Positions 63,192-64,000 of a stretch of DNA of 64,000 nt are shown in pieces. Below the pieces are notes generated by a model. That model saw only the letters and a program-made list of their open reading frames with translations, searched no databases and was not told the DNA's origin. Origin of the DNA: Fontibacillus phaseoli (GTDB lineage Bacteria; Bacillota; Bacilli; Paenibacillales; Paenibacillaceae); assembly GCF_003337355.1 (NCBI RefSeq), contig NZ_QPJW01000002.1:353537-417536 (forward strand). Reading direction: 5' to 3'. The translations under genes were made by a program, and so were the position numbers. The first letter of the stretch is position 1. Every line of letters starts with the position of its first letter.

Positions 63192-64000
63192 GTGTTTTTA
63201 AACGACAACTTTCTATTGACAACGGATATCGCGCAAACCCTGTTCCATGATCATGCCAAATCCATGCCGATCATTGACTATCACTGTCATCTTGATCCGC
63301 AGGAGATTTACGAAAACAAACATTTTCCCAATTTAACCGCGGCCTGGCTCTATGGCGATCACTACAAATGGCGGCTGATGCGCGCGAACGGTATTCCCGA
63401 GTCCCATATTACGGGTGATGCCTCCGATTATGATAAATTTCTTGCCTGGGCACGCACCGTCCCCAAAGCGATTGGCAATCCTTTATATAGCTGGACTCAC
63501 CTGGAGCTTCGCCGTTTCTTCGGCGTTACCGAATTGCTTAATGAGGAAAGCGCGCCGCGGATTTGGGAAGTGGTTAACCGGAAGCTGGCTACTTCCCCGT
63601 TTCAGCGTCGAAATCTGATCAAGAATGCCAACGTAAAAGTCATTTGCACCACGGATGACCCGGCGGATACCTTGCAATACCATCAACTATTGAGAGAAGA
63701 GGAACAAGCTTTCCAAGTGCTGCCCACCTTCCGTCCCGACAAGGCGTTAAACATTGATGCCTCCGGGTTCAAGGATTGGCTGGGACGACTGGAACAAGTC
63801 GTGCAAAAACCGCTGAATTCCTATGCGTCGCTGGTAAGTGCTTTGAAACAGCGAATCGGCTTTTTCCATGAGCAAGGATGCCGCCTGTCCGACCATGCGC
63901 TGGATGTACTGCGCTACCTTGCATGCGACGAGGCCGAGCCGGAAATGATTTTTGCCAAGCGACTGGCCGGAGAAACTTTATCCCCCGATGAAGTTACGAT
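63192..64000 (+). CDS. uxaC: Uronate isomerase (3' end outside window)
   Basis: The first 269 codons of glucuronate/galacturonate isomerase. It begins with GTG at 63192 behind AAGGAGGC, and the N terminus holds the metal-binding pattern MPIIDYHCHLDPQEIYENK of the amidohydrolase-type barrel, followed by WLYGDHYKWRLMRANGI and VICTTDDPADTL. It converts D-galacturonate to tagaturonate, so the order uxaB-uxaA-uxaC supplies the whole Ashwell pathway to KDG. The frame is open to the window end. Confidence 0.92.
   Translation, partial: MFLNDNFLLTTDIAQTLFHDHAKSMPIIDYHCHLDPQEIYENKHFPNLTAAWLYGDHYKWRLMRANGIPESHITGDASDYDKFLAWARTVPKAIGNPLYSWTHLELRRFFGVTELLNEESAPRIWEVVNRKLATSPFQRRNLIKNANVKVICTTDDPADTLQYHQLLREEEQAFQVLPTFRPDKALNIDASGFKDWLGRLEQVVQKPLNSYASLVSALKQRIGFFHEQGCRLSDHALDVLRYLACDEAEPEMIFAKRLAGETLSPDEVT

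Overview
The window reads as a chromosomal segment of a nitrogen-fixing Paenibacillus. The main reason is a compact, single-strand nifBHDKENX-(DUF269)-hesA-nifV cluster (6.5-17.4 kb) behind a sigma-A-type promoter flanked by GlnR-like dyads. This is the minimal Mo-nitrogenase arrangement of that genus, and the extra DUF269 gene between nifX and hesA fits the Paenibacillus lineages that carry an additional ORF there. The LplB/LplC-type sugar permeases, YesM/YesN-type two-component systems and large membrane AraC regulators also fit Paenibacillus.

Layout: 1-1.5 kb, a secreted serine hydrolase (partial). 1.8-6.4 kb, a fused histidine kinase/LuxR response regulator divergent from an ABC transporter and a DUF4097-type lipoprotein. 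6.5-17.4 kb, nif. 17.8-19.4 kb, a GH5 glycosidase. 19.6-20.8 kb, an autoregulated PadR gene, a flavodoxin remnant and a membrane protein. 20.84-25.33 kb, an AT-rich, degenerate integrative element bounded by direct repeats of a tRNA-Leu gene. It carries a radical SAM/MFS/NUDIX operon, an IS200 scrap, a conjugative-element HTH protein and a broken tyrosine integrase. 25.4-27.8 kb, a PNPOx-like protein, an HxlR regulator and a GrpB-GNAT fusion. 28.3-36.9 kb, a YesMN-type regulated operon for fructan-like oligosaccharides (binding protein, two permeases, GH32). 37.8-44.0 kb, an AT-rich beta-glycoside locus (GPH transporter with an amber stop, GH3, frameshifted AraC-GH39). 44.1-44.9 kb, IS605-like end, intact tRNA-Leu, sigma-factor chimera. 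45.1-46.8 kb, a frameshifted hybrid-cluster protein gene behind a near-ideal Fnr promoter. 46.9-64 kb, a pectin locus.

In the pectin locus the minus-strand operon supplies two solute-binding proteins, two permeases, GH105, GH28, pectin methylesterase and a KDG-type kinase. The plus strand carries a membrane AraC regulator followed by uxaB-uxaA-uxaC. Together they would take pectin to oligogalacturonate, then galacturonate, tagaturonate, altronate, KDG and KDPG. No ABC ATPase is encoded with either sugar importer, so a shared MsmX-type ATPase elsewhere is expected.

The window holds several decayed genes: integrase fragments, truncated esterase and AraC genes, and three single-lesion genes (hcp, AraC-GH39, GPH transporter). 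Either genome decay is active here or the assembly contains small errors. The least ordinary items are the tRNA-Leu-bounded element with its radical SAM cassette, the AraC-GH39 protein whose glycosidase nucleophile is an arginine, the one-polypeptide two-component system, and the 40-bp dyad in front of nifB. All functions come from reading the sequence; no database search was run.
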